This document shows positions 35,417 to 43,925 of a DNA stretch of 64,000 nt, in pieces. Each line of letters opens with the position of its first letter. Within the stretch, counting starts at the first letter, position 1. A model generated the notes under the pieces. That model saw only the letters and a list, made by a program, of their open reading frames with translations, was not told where the DNA came from and did no database searches. The stretch comes from Gemmatimonadota bacterium (GTDB taxonomy: Bacteria; Gemmatimonadota; Gemmatimonadetes; Gemmatimonadales; GWC2-71-9). The stretch covers positions 62,001-126,000 of the forward strand of contig PNAE01000008.1 in the NCBI GenBank assembly GCA_003169895.1. The letters run 5' to 3'. Both the position numbers and the translations under genes were made by a program.

Positions 35417-36166
35417 CTAGGGAATGCGGGTCGCGGTCATCTCGACGGTCATTTTCATTGGCACCGCGTTACCGGCGATGCTCATGTTGGCCTGCCCGGC
35501 CACCTTTGATGTCGCCGTTGTCGCCAGCTCGCCGGCGGGAGCGACCGTGTGGCTGGTGCCATTGAGCTGAATGTCCATCTGCATCTGGGCGCCTCCAACG
35601 CTCGTGGTGCCCGCGGTGACGCCGTCGATCTGCTTGACGCCGCCATCGGCGGCCGTGACCGTCCACACCGTGATGCTCCGGCCGGACGTGTTCGCGGTGA
35701 CGCCCGCGCGCGAAACGGTGGAGTCCGCGCTGGTGGTGTCGGCCCACGAGTCGCCCGCCTTTGCCGCGCGAAAGCCGGGGAGCAGCAGCGCCAGCGCCGG
35801 CGCAAGTTGCGCCGCCTGAACGACGGCCGGTGTAGGCGTCAACACGCCCTGGGCTTTTCCATTGACGACATAGATGTGATAGAACGCGCCCTTGGGATCG
35901 GCGAGCATTTCGGGTGGGAGCATCGCGGCGGCCGAACCACCATCGAACGTGCTCGAATCGATCACGACATGTACCAGGTATCCTTGGCCGCTGTCCGACA
36001 CCGTGACCGTGACATACGCCGAGAGTGTGATGACGAAGCTCTGGACGCCCGAACCCATTGCGGACATGTCGACGTCGGTGACGGTCTTGGTCGTGAGGTG
36101 ATACTGCACCGGTACTACTGGTTTGGGCGGCAGTCCGGCGGCGAGGGCGAGCAGCATGGTCAACAT
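35417..36166 (-). CDS. Exported hypothetical protein, beta-rich
   Basis: A 249-residue secreted protein with a signal peptide (MLTMLLALAAGLPPKPV). The mature part is almost all beta-type sequence: VQSFVITLSAYVTVTVSDSG, YLVHVVIDSSTFDGG, then VWTVTAADGGVKQIDGVTAG and a C-terminal MKMTVEMTATRIP. It resembles the general style of periplasmic proteins that report surface properties of other molecules, but I recognise no named family. ATG 36166 starts the signal peptide. It is divergent from the ABC exporter genes and lies 130 bases downstream of the lipA start region. Confidence 0.65.
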   Translation of the reverse strand: MLTMLLALAAGLPPKPVVPVQYHLTTKTVTDVDMSAMGSGVQSFVITLSAYVTVTVSDSGQGYLVHVVIDSSTFDGGSAAAMLPPEMLADPKGAFYHIYVVNGKAQGVLTPTPAVVQAAQLAPALALLLPGFRAAKAGDSWADTTSADSTVSRAGVTANTSGRSITVWTVTAADGGVKQIDGVTAGTTSVGGAQMQMDIQLNGTSHTVAPAGELATTATSKVAGQANMSIAGNAVPMKMTVEMTATRIP

Positions 36167-36299
36167 CAGCGTTACTCCGGTGCGTGTTTGCCGACGAAGA
36201 GGATCGGCATGATCCGGCCTGAAGGTAACCGAGGGCACCGGCGGTACGCCTTGATCGCCGTCCTTCGACTTCGCGTGAGACGAGGGTAAGCTTCGCGCG

Positions 36300-37028
36300 A
36301 TGCCCTCCGACACGGCGATTCTGGTCGTCAACGGCCTGAGCGTTCGCTACCCGTCCTTCACCCTCGGCCCGTTGTCGTTCGCCGTGCATGGCAGCGAGAC
36401 CGTCGCACTCCTCGGCGCCAACGCTGCCGGCAAGACCACGCTCCTGCGCGCCATTACCGGCCGGCTCCGCATCCGTGACGGCGAAATCCTCGTGTCCGGT
36501 CGTGAGCCACGCGAGGCGCCGCCGGCGTGGCGCGCGAGGATCGGGTTTGCGGCCGAAAAGCCTCAAGCCGACGGCGCCTTGCGGGTGCGCGAATGGTTTG
36601 CGTTCCTGGCCGATTGCTATCCGACCTGGGATACGGCGTACCAGCGCGACCTGACGACGCGCATGGCGCTCGACGCCGGCGAGCGGATCGGTGCGCTCTC
36701 GCGGGGCACGGCGGTCAAGGCGGCGTATATCGCGGCCGAAGCCTACCGGCCCGACCTCCTGGTGCTGGACGAGCCGACCAATGGGCTCGATCCGGTTGTC
36801 CGACTCGACTTCCTCGGATTGCTCGGCGAATGCTTCGCGAACGCGCCGGGCCGGGCACTGATTTTCTCGTCGCACCTGCTGGAAGACGTGGAAGCGCTGT
36901 GCGATCGTGCGCTGTTGCTCCGCGCCGGACAACTCGTCGGCGAAATCCCCGGAGAACGACTGAGCGAGGCTCGCGCCTCGGGACGGCTGACCGAGCTGGT
37001 GGCCGACGTGCTGCGAGTGGTCCCGTGA
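36300..37028 (+). CDS. ABC transporter ATP-binding protein (ABC-2 type exporter)
   Basis: A 242-residue ATPase with Walker A LLGANAAGKTT, Q-loop FAAEKPQ, Walker B LLVLDEPTNGLD and H-loop SSHLLED. The signature LSRGTAVKAAYI is a degenerate LSGGQ, as often seen in drug- or bacteriocin-type ABC-2 exporters. It probably powers the permease encoded next, whose GTG start overlaps its stop as GTGA. Substrate unknown. No regulator sits beside it. Confidence 0.87.
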   Translation: MPSDTAILVVNGLSVRYPSFTLGPLSFAVHGSETVALLGANAAGKTTLLRAITGRLRIRDGEILVSGREPREAPPAWRARIGFAAEKPQADGALRVREWFAFLADCYPTWDTAYQRDLTTRMALDAGERIGALSRGTAVKAAYIAAEAYRPDLLVLDEPTNGLDPVVRLDFLGLLGECFANAPGRALIFSSHLLEDVEALCDRALLLRAGQLVGEIPGERLSEARASGRLTELVADVLRVVP

Positions 37029-38470
37029 ACTGGCGGGCGTTCGGCGCCCTGGTCCGGCGAGAGATCCGCCGTGGCCGGCGCAGCATCGTCAGCTTCACTC
37101 TTGTCGCGGCGGTTGCGATCTCCCTTGCCGCGCTCACGACGCCCGAGATCGCGGTGCTGCCCGGCACATTGAGCATCCTCGCCGCCATGCTCGTGATTTT
37201 CTCCCCGCTCGGCGACCTGCGCAACGACAAGACGCTGGGGCACCTGGAATTCGACCGGGTGCTTCCCCTGTCGCATCGAACAATCGGCGCCGCGCGGCTC
37301 CTTGGTGCCGCAGTGCGGACGCTGCCGATCGTGCTTCTCGTGCCGCCACTGCTCATTGCCCTCAATCGTGGTCATGCGGTCGGCCTCGTGACGTTGATGC
37401 TGCTGACAGCGACACCGGTCGCGGCGTGGATGCTGCTCACTGCGGCCATGTGGGCGCTGATGGCCGTGAACATCCGCTGGAACTTCCGGGGACTCTGGTG
37501 GCTGCCATTGACGCTCGTCTTTGGTCCGCGGATCCTGATCTCGATGCTGCCGCCGGCGGCGAAGGATGCGCTATCGGACGTCGCGGCGCGCATCGGGGGC
37601 GCGATCATCTCCTTCGCATCCACCGCCGGCGGCAGCGCCGTCGCCGTGGCAGTGGTGCTTGCGATCCCGGTCGCCGGCTTCTTCACGGCGGTCTCGTTGT
37701 ACGCCTCCGGACTCGAACGGTACCGGTACGACGATTCTGCCGCCGTGCCGATGCGGACGCCGCCGCCCAGGCGCGAGCTTGGCGCCATCGGGCGCGGGCC
37801 GCTGCTCGCCGTCACGCGATACTGCATCCGGCTCGCGACCGAACAATCGCGACGACGTCTGGTCCTGCTGGTGGTCTTCGTTGCAGTGCTGCTCTTCGGA
37901 TCGCCGGTGCTCAAGGACTACGCGCGGCTATATGTGCGCGCGCTCGCCGCGCTGATCCCCGGCGGCATCGCGTTGCAATTGGGCTCCGCCCGCGCCCGTG
38001 GCTATCTCGAGGGCATGCAGCAGCTGCCCCATCCCGCGATGACCATCGCAGGCGGATACCTCTTCGCCATCGCGATTCTCGCCGTTCCGGGCACGTCGGT
38101 GTGGGTGCTGGCACGGGCGGTCACCGGTGAGCCACCCACGGTCGCCAACGTGCTGTCGCTGTTCGCCTGGCTGGTGATGTGGTCATGGCTCGCCAGCGTC
38201 GCAACGGTGTGGCTCACGTCACGCCGTACGTGGATGATCGCGTCGGTGTCCGCCCTCGGGCTCGGCGGATGGGCGCTGTACGCCCGGCTGGATCGGTTTG
38301 TCCACGGCATCGCGACCGCGGCAACAAGCTTCAACACATTCCGCTTGCACGCCGGCGCCGCGTTCCCGATCATCCTGTGCCTGGCGCTGCTGGCCGGGGC
38401 ACTGCCGCTCTTTGCACGGGCATTGAGCGAGTACGAGTTTCGCGGCGGAGCGAAAGGAAGCGGGTACTAG
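37025..38470 (+). CDS. ABC-2 type exporter membrane protein
   Basis: A 481-residue membrane protein with about 12 predicted helices. The first helices include IVSFTLVAAVAISLAALT and LSILAAMLVIFSP, followed by DLRNDKTLGHLEFDRVLPLS, a cytosolic loop resembling the gating-helix region of ABC-2 permeases. A central soluble segment (about 230-270) separates two helical halves. The GTG start at 37025 overlaps the ATPase stop. With the ATPase it should form an exporter; the length suggests fused half-permeases. The substrate is not indicated. Confidence 0.82.
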   Translation: MNWRAFGALVRREIRRGRRSIVSFTLVAAVAISLAALTTPEIAVLPGTLSILAAMLVIFSPLGDLRNDKTLGHLEFDRVLPLSHRTIGAARLLGAAVRTLPIVLLVPPLLIALNRGHAVGLVTLMLLTATPVAAWMLLTAAMWALMAVNIRWNFRGLWWLPLTLVFGPRILISMLPPAAKDALSDVAARIGGAIISFASTAGGSAVAVAVVLAIPVAGFFTAVSLYASGLERYRYDDSAAVPMRTPPPRRELGAIGRGPLLAVTRYCIRLATEQSRRRLVLLVVFVAVLLFGSPVLKDYARLYVRALAALIPGGIALQLGSARARGYLEGMQQLPHPAMTIAGGYLFAIAILAVPGTSVWVLARAVTGEPPTVANVLSLFAWLVMWSWLASVATVWLTSRRTWMIASVSALGLGGWALYARLDRFVHGIATAATSFNTFRLHAGAAFPIILCLALLAGALPLFARALSEYEFRGGAKGSGY

Positions 38471-38569
38471 GAGAGACGAGAGACGAGAGAACCAACCCGT
38501 CGTCCCGGTCGTAGCGAGGCTCTTCACGACAACGGCTGTTCGCCTCTCGTCTCTCTTCTCTCGTCTCTT
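38470..38569. repeat. GAGACGA-type palindrome between convergent genes
   Basis: GAGAGACGAGAGACGAGAG (38471-38489) and a complementary CTCTCGTCTCTCTTCTCTCG run (38544-38563) flank a loop of about 50 bases. It sits between the stop of the ABC permease and the stop of the ThiO-like gene, where a bidirectional terminator is expected. Same unit as at 11112-11220. Confidence 0.72.
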
Positions 38570-38572
38570 ATG

Positions 38573-39679
38573 TTACCAATTCCAGAAGCGCTCCGGCCTG
38601 AACGGTGACAGTTCTTCCCGCAACGATTCGCCCCGGACGCCTCGTGCCACGAGGTCGCCGGTGATCCCCGCGAGCAGGATGCCCCTGCGGCCGTGGCCGG
38701 TCGCATACCAGAGTCCGGGAAGGCGTGGTTCCTCACCGATGATCGGCAGGCCGTCCGGCGTCCAGGGTCGCAGTCCCGCCCAGCTGCGCAACGGTTGCAT
38801 GGCGGTGAGTTCGGGGTAGACGGCGCTTGCGCTGCGGTGCAGCTGGGCGAGCCCCGGCGCGGTGACTCGCGCGTCGAAACCGGCATGCTCGACGGTGGCG
38901 CCGACGAGCATTTCCTCGCCGCGCCGCAGCAGGTAGCATCCCTCGCCGTACACGATCGCTGCTGGCGTCGCCGCCGGCCACGGAAACGCCAGCATTTGTC
39001 CGCGCACCGGCTCCACCGAGAGGGGTCGGGGCAGGTCGGCGAGCCGGCCGGACCACGCCCCCGCGGCGACCACCACCGTTGCGGCCGGATACCTTCGTGC
39101 ATCCCCGACCACGCCGAGCAGCCGATTGCCGTTACGATCGAGGCCCAGGGCGGTGTCGGTTACGACGCGCGCTCCCAACCGCACCGCATCGGCTCGGAAT
39201 GCGGCGACCAATCGCTCCGGATCGACAGCGCCGTCTTCGGGTGACCAGAAGCCGCCGAGGCAGCGACTTAACCACGGCCAGCTATCCGCCACGTCGTCGA
39301 CGCTGAGCCAGTCCGCGCGGTGCGCCTGCTGGCGCTGCCAGGCCACCTGCTCCTTGATCGTTTCGACTTCGGCCTCGGTGCGGACCAACCGCAGGATGCC
39401 GCATTCCATCAGTCCGACGTCGATCCCGGTCGTCTGCAGCAGCAACTCGGCGTTGCGCCGCAGGAACGCCCGGCCCGCTACGGCAAGGTCGAGGCCCAGA
39501 TTGTCCATTCCAGCTTCGACCTGCGCGGCGAGCATCCCGGCCGACGCGCGCCATGCTTCACCCGTCGGCGACGGGCGTTCCAGCAGCGTGACGCGGGCGC
39601 CCGCCAGAGCCAAGGCCCGGGCGCAAGCGGCGCCGATCGCGCCGGCTCCGACGACCAGGACATCAGGGATGGATGACAT
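38573..39679 (-). CDS. FAD-dependent oxidoreductase, ThiO/glycine-oxidase-like
   Basis: A 368-residue DAO-family flavoprotein. The FAD fingerprint is VLVVGAGAIGAACARALALAG (cut here: GxGxxG) at residues 7-12, then RASAGMLAAQVE, the substrate domain, VVVAAGAWSG and a C-terminal TGHGRRGILLAGITGDLVA. This pattern fits glycine oxidase ThiO, which makes iminoglycine for the thiamine thiazole ring, but D-amino-acid dehydrogenases are similar. No thi genes are nearby and no TPP riboswitch is seen in the 92-base upstream region. ATG 39679 starts the FAD domain; a Met codon 23 residues upstream is less likely. Confidence 0.72.
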   Translation of the reverse strand: MSSIPDVLVVGAGAIGAACARALALAGARVTLLERPSPTGEAWRASAGMLAAQVEAGMDNLGLDLAVAGRAFLRRNAELLLQTTGIDVGLMECGILRLVRTEAEVETIKEQVAWQRQQAHRADWLSVDDVADSWPWLSRCLGGFWSPEDGAVDPERLVAAFRADAVRLGARVVTDTALGLDRNGNRLLGVVGDARRYPAATVVVAAGAWSGRLADLPRPLSVEPVRGQMLAFPWPAATPAAIVYGEGCYLLRRGEEMLVGATVEHAGFDARVTAPGLAQLHRSASAVYPELTAMQPLRSWAGLRPWTPDGLPIIGEEPRLPGLWYATGHGRRGILLAGITGDLVARGVRGESLREELSPFRPERFWNW

Positions 39680-39771
39680 TACGGTGCGAGTTGAAACCTC
39701 GATCGCGGTGCGAACGTATTCTTCCTGCGAGGGCACGCAGTGGGTCATTCCCAGTTTCCGCGGAGTCTAAC

Positions 39772-39990
39772 ATGGTCAGGACCGTTGGTGGATTTGCAGT
39801 GCTCGCCGTCGTGGCGATGCTGGGGTTCAAGCTGCTCATGGGCCTCTTCGGCACGCTCCTCGGGCTGCTGGTGACGTTGCTCTGGTGGGCGTTCCTGGGC
39901 TTTGTGGTCTACACGCTGCTGAAGATCTTCGCCCCGGGACTGGCGCAGCGGATTCGGGACACGATCCGCGGGCCATCGACCACGAGCTGA
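39772..39990 (+). CDS. Small two-helix membrane protein
   Basis: A 72-residue protein with two hydrophobic stretches: residues 4-20 (VGGFAVLAVVAMLGFKLL) and 22-47 (LFGTLLGLLVTLLWWAFLGF and on). The C-terminal 25 residues are basic (AQRIRDTIRG). CGGAG stands eight bases before ATG 39772. It is divergent from the ThiO-like gene and ends before the GGCTATTG palindrome. No family recognised; real coding is supported by the start signals and the hydrophobic pattern. Confidence 0.6.
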   Translation: MVRTVGGFAVLAVVAMLGFKLLMGLFGTLLGLLVTLLWWAFLGFVVYTLLKIFAPGLAQRIRDTIRGPSTTS

Positions 39991-40005
39991 GAGCCGGGAG
40001 CTGGC

Positions 40006-40139
40006 GGCTATTGGCTATTGGCTATTGGCTATTGGGAAGTGCTGCGAGCTGATGATTTTCGGGTCGGTTTTCGCAAGAACGCTCGCCCCGCTACCGTCGC
40101 CAACAGCCAATAGCGAACCGCCAATCGCCAACAGCCACG
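40006..40139. repeat. GGCTATTG-type tandem-repeat palindrome between convergent genes
   Basis: Four tandem GGCTATTG-like octamers (40006-40036) face a degraded complementary run CCAACAGCCAATAGCG...CCAATCGCCAACAGCC (about 40099-40136) across a 60-base loop. It fills the 151-base gap between two convergent genes and is the only one of the class with an octamer-type unit. Confidence 0.72.
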
Positions 40140-40141
40140 AA

Positions 40142-40585
40142 CTACTCCGGCGCTGTTGACGAATGGGCGTGCGCGATGCGCCAGCCGCCCTCCTTGGTGC
40201 GGACGAGCACGAACGTCGCCCAGCCATCCACCATGCGCTTGCCGACGGATCCCGGCACCCAACGATACTGGATTGTCCCCCAGACGTAGTTGCCGGTGAC
40301 CGCGAACCGGCTGGAACCAAGCTGCACAACGCCGCCCGCCGCGACCCCGGCGAAGCGCGGAGCGTCAGCGCGTGGCACACCGTTGACGATGATTTCAGCG
40401 TCGGGAATGTAGAGCGAGTCGGGGTTGGCGAGTTGCACGTCGGCGTCGAAGGCCCGTTGCACCAGAGCGTGCGCAATCGAGTCGGCTTCCAGCACCTGGA
40501 CCGTGAACGGAACCGCCGGCGTTGCGTTGGTTGAGGGCCGGCCGCCACAGCCGGCGAGGACAAGGAGCAGCGCGGCGTATCGCAC
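40142..40585 (-). CDS. Lipoprotein with SnoaL/DUF4440-like domain
   Basis: A 147-residue lipoprotein: LLLVLAGC gives a clean lipobox with Cys13. The mature domain (VLEADSIAHALVQRAFDADV, then VTGNYVWGTIQYRWV, ATFVLVRTKEGGWRIAHAHSS) has the helix plus curved-sheet pattern of the NTF2-like/SnoaL superfamily, ending in the typical WRIAHAHSS. The start is GTG 40585. It is the last gene of a run of six, seven bases after the DUF3108 gene. Enzymatic or ligand-binding function not determined. Confidence 0.68.
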   Translation of the reverse strand: MRYAALLLVLAGCGGRPSTNATPAVPFTVQVLEADSIAHALVQRAFDADVQLANPDSLYIPDAEIIVNGVPRADAPRFAGVAAGGVVQLGSSRFAVTGNYVWGTIQYRWVPGSVGKRMVDGWATFVLVRTKEGGWRIAHAHSSTAPE

Positions 40586-40592
40586 TGGCGGG

Positions 40593-41327
40593 TCAGTGTG
40601 GCCTGGTGAGCTTGCGCAGCTTCAGTGTCACCGCACCAAACCCGATGTCGGACCGGATCTGAACCGGAATCCGCAGCCCATCATCGGTCAACCAGAGCCT
40701 CGCATCCGCCTTTTTCGAAAACAGCCCGTTGGGTTCGTCGACGACCGGGTGCAGCACCCAGCAGAAGCACCGGCTTCCGTCGGGCATCTCGATGCTGTCG
40801 TGGCCGATGACGGTCACCTCGACCGGGTTGTGATCTTCGCGGAAATAGCGCGGCACCAGATACCTGCCACCGGTCTTCAGCTCCATGGTGCGGATGTAAT
40901 AGACGAACGCCAGGTCGTCGAGGGGCCGGGGCGGTGTCGGCCTGGTGGCCGATTCCTCGTGATTGCGGAAGAATCCCGAATCGCCGAAGATGTGGAAGTC
41001 GTCGTTGGTGAGCTGCTTCCCGTTCTCGTTGATCACGTGCACGAACCGGCGCGACACGAAATCGTTCACGCCGGTCCAGGATTCGAGATCGCTGCGATTC
41101 TTGTACAGCGGGACGGTGACGTGCATCGTCAGCTGGAAGTGCCAGCTCGGCACGCCGCGGACCGTGTCGATCCCGACGACGGTCATGGTGGCACCGCCCG
41201 GCGAAAAGAACAGGTAGTGGCCGTCATACTCGAACGATTCACCAACACCGAACGGCACCGTCGTCGGAACTGGCGTGGCCGGGACGGCCTGCAACAACAG
41301 CAGCGCACCGGCGACAAATGGAATCAT
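40593..41327 (-). CDS. DUF3108-type exported protein
   Basis: A 244-residue protein with signal peptide (MIPFVAGALLLLQAVPA). The body has the DUF3108 pattern: FGVGESFEYDGHYLFFSPGG near the start, WHFQLTMHVTVPLYKNRSDL, FVYYIRTMELKTGGRY and a final LRIPVQIRSDIGFGAVTLKL. Such proteins are beta-rich periplasmic factors of unknown role. The ATG overlaps the stop of the GT2 gene as ATGA. Confidence 0.75.
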   Translation of the reverse strand: MIPFVAGALLLLQAVPATPVPTTVPFGVGESFEYDGHYLFFSPGGATMTVVGIDTVRGVPSWHFQLTMHVTVPLYKNRSDLESWTGVNDFVSRRFVHVINENGKQLTNDDFHIFGDSGFFRNHEESATRPTPPRPLDDLAFVYYIRTMELKTGGRYLVPRYFREDHNPVEVTVIGHDSIEMPDGSRCFCWVLHPVVDEPNGLFSKKADARLWLTDDGLRIPVQIRSDIGFGAVTLKLRKLTRPH

Positions 41328-42109
41328 GCGGCTTCCTTCTCCTTCGGCGTCGATCTCGGCGCACGTTCAGCGTTCGCCTCGACGGGAGGTAGTGTCAGGT
41401 GGCGCCGCGCTGCCCATAGCGCCCGTGCCTGTTCGAGCGGAGTATGGCGGCGGCCGCGCGCATGACGCTCGGCGTGTTCGACCACCGGCACCGTTTCCAC
41501 GCGGCGCGCGCCCGCGGCTGCCCAGGCGAGCAACTGGGCGTTCGCGGCCCAGCCATCGGTCGTGAACCACGGCCCGGTACTGGCGCGGAACGCATTGCGC
41601 AGCGCGACCAGCCGGAAGGCGGCGAAACCGGACACCACATCCCGCACGCCGGCTACCCGCGCCCGCCGGCCGAGCAGCCGGGGTGCGAAGCGTCGTACCC
41701 GGCGCTGCCACTTGTCGGGCTCGCCTTCGAGTGCCGCCTCGCCGACGACAACGTCGGCGCCGCTGTCCATGCGCCGGAGAAACTCCGGCAGCGTCGCCGG
41801 ATCGGCTGCGAAGTCGGCTGGCAACAGGATGGCGACGTCGCGCTTGTGCCGGTCGGAACGCTTGAGCGCTTCCTTGAGCAGCAGTTCCACCGTTGCGGCG
41901 TAGCCCTGCCGCGTCGGCGATCGGAGCACCGTCAGTGGCAGCACCTTGCTGTACGGTGCCAGCACCTCGGCGGTAGCGTCGGTTGACGCGTCGTCGCCGA
42001 CCAGCAGCTGGTACTCCCGTGCCGACTCTTCCAGGACACGACGAATCTTCCATAGCACGAGGCCGATCGTCGCTGCTTCGTCATGCGCTGGAACACAGAA
42101 ATAGATCAT
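41324..42109 (-). CDS. Glycosyltransferase family 2
   Basis: A 261-residue GT-A-fold enzyme: MIYFCVPAHDEAATIG at the start, LLVGDDASTDATAEVL as the nucleotide-sugar site, then LLPADFAADP in place of a DxD motif and a GPWFTTDGWAAN acceptor region. There are no membrane helices. It probably adds a sugar to a lipid or polysaccharide at the cytoplasmic face. The ATG overlaps the GT4 stop by one base and its own stop overlaps the DUF3108 start. Donor and acceptor unknown. Confidence 0.82.
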   Translation of the reverse strand: MIYFCVPAHDEAATIGLVLWKIRRVLEESAREYQLLVGDDASTDATAEVLAPYSKVLPLTVLRSPTRQGYAATVELLLKEALKRSDRHKRDVAILLPADFAADPATLPEFLRRMDSGADVVVGEAALEGEPDKWQRRVRRFAPRLLGRRARVAGVRDVVSGFAAFRLVALRNAFRASTGPWFTTDGWAANAQLLAWAAAGARRVETVPVVEHAERHARGRRHTPLEQARALWAARRHLTLPPVEANAERAPRSTPKEKEAA

Positions 42110-43173
42110 CAGCTGTCCCGGAAATGTGCGATCGAACGATACACGTCAACCGTCCTCTCCACCAATTTTTCCAGGCTGAAGTATCCGGCGGCAACACGCC
42201 CATCGGCACCCAGTCTCTCCCGCTCGGAGCGATCCGATAACAGACGCTGGACCGCACGGGCGAGTTCCACCGGCGACTCGGCGGGCACCAGCAGGCCGCC
42301 GCCGTGGCCGATCGCGTCGGGCAGGCCCCCAGCATCGGTGGCGATCACCGGAATCCCGAGCGCGAGGGCCTGCAGCACAGCGGACCCGAGCCCTTCGCTG
42401 CGAGATGGCTGGACGGCGATGGTGGCATCGCGGAACGCCGTGGCAGCGGAGGCCCCGGCGCCGGACAGCTCGACAACGGCCTCGAGTCCGAGCCGATGTC
42501 GCTGCGCTTCCAACGTGCCGCGCTCGGGTCCCTCGCCGATCACCTGCCAGCGGACGCGGGGGTTCGCGGCGCGGACCAGCGCCGCGGAGTCGAGCAATAT
42601 GTCGATCCCCTTTTCCCGGGTCAGCGCCGCGACGCAAACGATGAGTGGCAGGTCCGCCGACCTCGGCGCGGAGGTACCGCCGGTATCGTTTGAGGAGACG
42701 TCGTCCGGATCGATCGCGTCGGGTATGACGTGAATCCGGCCAGGATCGACGCCGGCGTCCAGCAACCGCTGCCGCACTGCCCTGGAAATCGCGATCAGCG
42801 CATCGGCGCGCCGGTATCGGCGCCGACGGCGGACTCGCACCGCGACCCGGCGCGAGACGACCAGTGACGCAGGTCGCAGTCGGGTGACAAGATCCGCCAA
42901 CGCATGCGAATGACTGTCGTGGGCGTGTACGATCGTATCGCGCGACAGCAGTCCGGCGAGCCGGATGGCGACGCGAGGATCGAGGCCAACGGTCCAATCC
43001 ACTGCTTCGACGGCCGCTCCCGCCGCTTGCAGGCGACCAGCCAGCGCGGTGCCCGCGCCGGTGACCACCGTCGTATCGATTCCATGCCGGTGCAATCCGC
43101 GCGCGAGCAGCAGCACCTGGTGCTGCCCACCGCGCCATTCGCGGCCGCTGGCGACATGAATGATGCGACTCAC
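42109..43173 (-). CDS. Glycosyltransferase family 4 (GT-B fold)
   Basis: A 354-residue glycosyltransferase. The N-terminus IIHVASGREWRGGQHQVLLL holds the acceptor-side glycine loop, HAHDSHSHALADLV follows, and the C-terminal Rossmann domain has VCVAALTREKGIDILLDSA, then AVQPSRSEGLGSAVLQALAL with the retaining EGLG Glu and PVIATDAGGLPD. GTG 43173 is chosen since family members start here; the upstream reading frame overlaps the amidotransferase gene. Likely works with the GT2 enzyme on one glycoconjugate. Confidence 0.85.
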   Translation of the reverse strand: MSRIIHVASGREWRGGQHQVLLLARGLHRHGIDTTVVTGAGTALAGRLQAAGAAVEAVDWTVGLDPRVAIRLAGLLSRDTIVHAHDSHSHALADLVTRLRPASLVVSRRVAVRVRRRRRYRRADALIAISRAVRQRLLDAGVDPGRIHVIPDAIDPDDVSSNDTGGTSAPRSADLPLIVCVAALTREKGIDILLDSAALVRAANPRVRWQVIGEGPERGTLEAQRHRLGLEAVVELSGAGASAATAFRDATIAVQPSRSEGLGSAVLQALALGIPVIATDAGGLPDAIGHGGGLLVPAESPVELARAVQRLLSDRSERERLGADGRVAAGYFSLEKLVERTVDVYRSIAHFRDS

Positions 43174-43202
43174 GCGGCGGGGATCGTCAGGCCTCTCCCG
43201 GC

Positions 43203-43925
43203 TCAACTCCGTCGTGCCGCCGTGATCAGCGCGGCGAACAGTTTCAGGTCCGCCGACTCGGGTTGCAGTGCCAATTCTTCGGGATGCCACTGCACCGCAA
43301 CAATCCATTCATGGGGATCGGCGCTTTCGAGTCCCTCGATCACTTCGTCGGGCGCGACGGCGGTCGCCACCAGTCCGGCCCCGACGCGATCGACCGCCTG
43401 ATGGTGGAACGAGTTCGCATGGAACGACGTGACACCGAGGATTTCGGCAAGCCGGCTCGCCTCGGTGAGCGTGACAGGATGACTCCGCACGTCTCGCGAC
43501 GAGGGCGAGTCATGACTCACGTCCGACGGACGTTCGGAGGCGAGATCCTGAACAAGGGTCCCCCCGAACGCAACGTTGCAGAGCTGAATTCCGCGGCAGA
43601 TGCCGAGAATCGGCAGGTCGCGCGCCCGGGCCTCCGCGACAAGCGCCAGCTCGTTCACGTCACGTCGCGGGTCGACCATGCCCAGCTTTGGATGGGGCGT
43701 GGCGCCGTAGTGGCACGGGTCGACATCTTCGCCACCAGTGAGCAGGAGGCCGTCGCATTCGCCGAACAGCTCGATCGTCTGTTCGCAAGAGAGCTCGGGA
43801 ACAAAGATGATCGGCAGCCCACCGGCCGCGAGCACGGCGCGGACGTAGTTCGCGTTGACGCCGACGCGGGGCTGCCCATCCCACTCACGCGTGACGCCGG
43901 TGATGGCGATGCGAGGACGACTCAT
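43203..43925 (-). CDS. Class I glutamine-amidotransferase-like hydrolase (PuuD family)
   Basis: A 240-residue protein resembling gamma-glutamyl-gamma-aminobutyrate hydrolase. It contains AITGVTREWDGQPRVGVNAN, LLLTGGEDVDPCHYG, the nucleophile elbow LGICRGIQLCNV (Cys) and VQWHPE (His-Glu). PuuD cleaves a gamma-glutamyl amide in putrescine breakdown, but no other put/puu genes are close; the real substrate may differ. ATG 43925 overlaps the upstream lipoprotein stop as ATGA, placing it in the glycosyltransferase operon, an unusual neighbourhood. Confidence 0.82.
   Translation of the reverse strand: MSRPRIAITGVTREWDGQPRVGVNANYVRAVLAAGGLPIIFVPELSCEQTIELFGECDGLLLTGGEDVDPCHYGATPHPKLGMVDPRRDVNELALVAEARARDLPILGICRGIQLCNVAFGGTLVQDLASERPSDVSHDSPSSRDVRSHPVTLTEASRLAEILGVTSFHANSFHHQAVDRVGAGLVATAVAPDEVIEGLESADPHEWIVAVQWHPEELALQPESADLKLFAALITAARRS

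Noticed and set aside
39680..39771. TPP riboswitch upstream of the ThiO-like gene
   Set aside because: No CTGAGA-type thi-box element or suitable helices in the 92-base gap.
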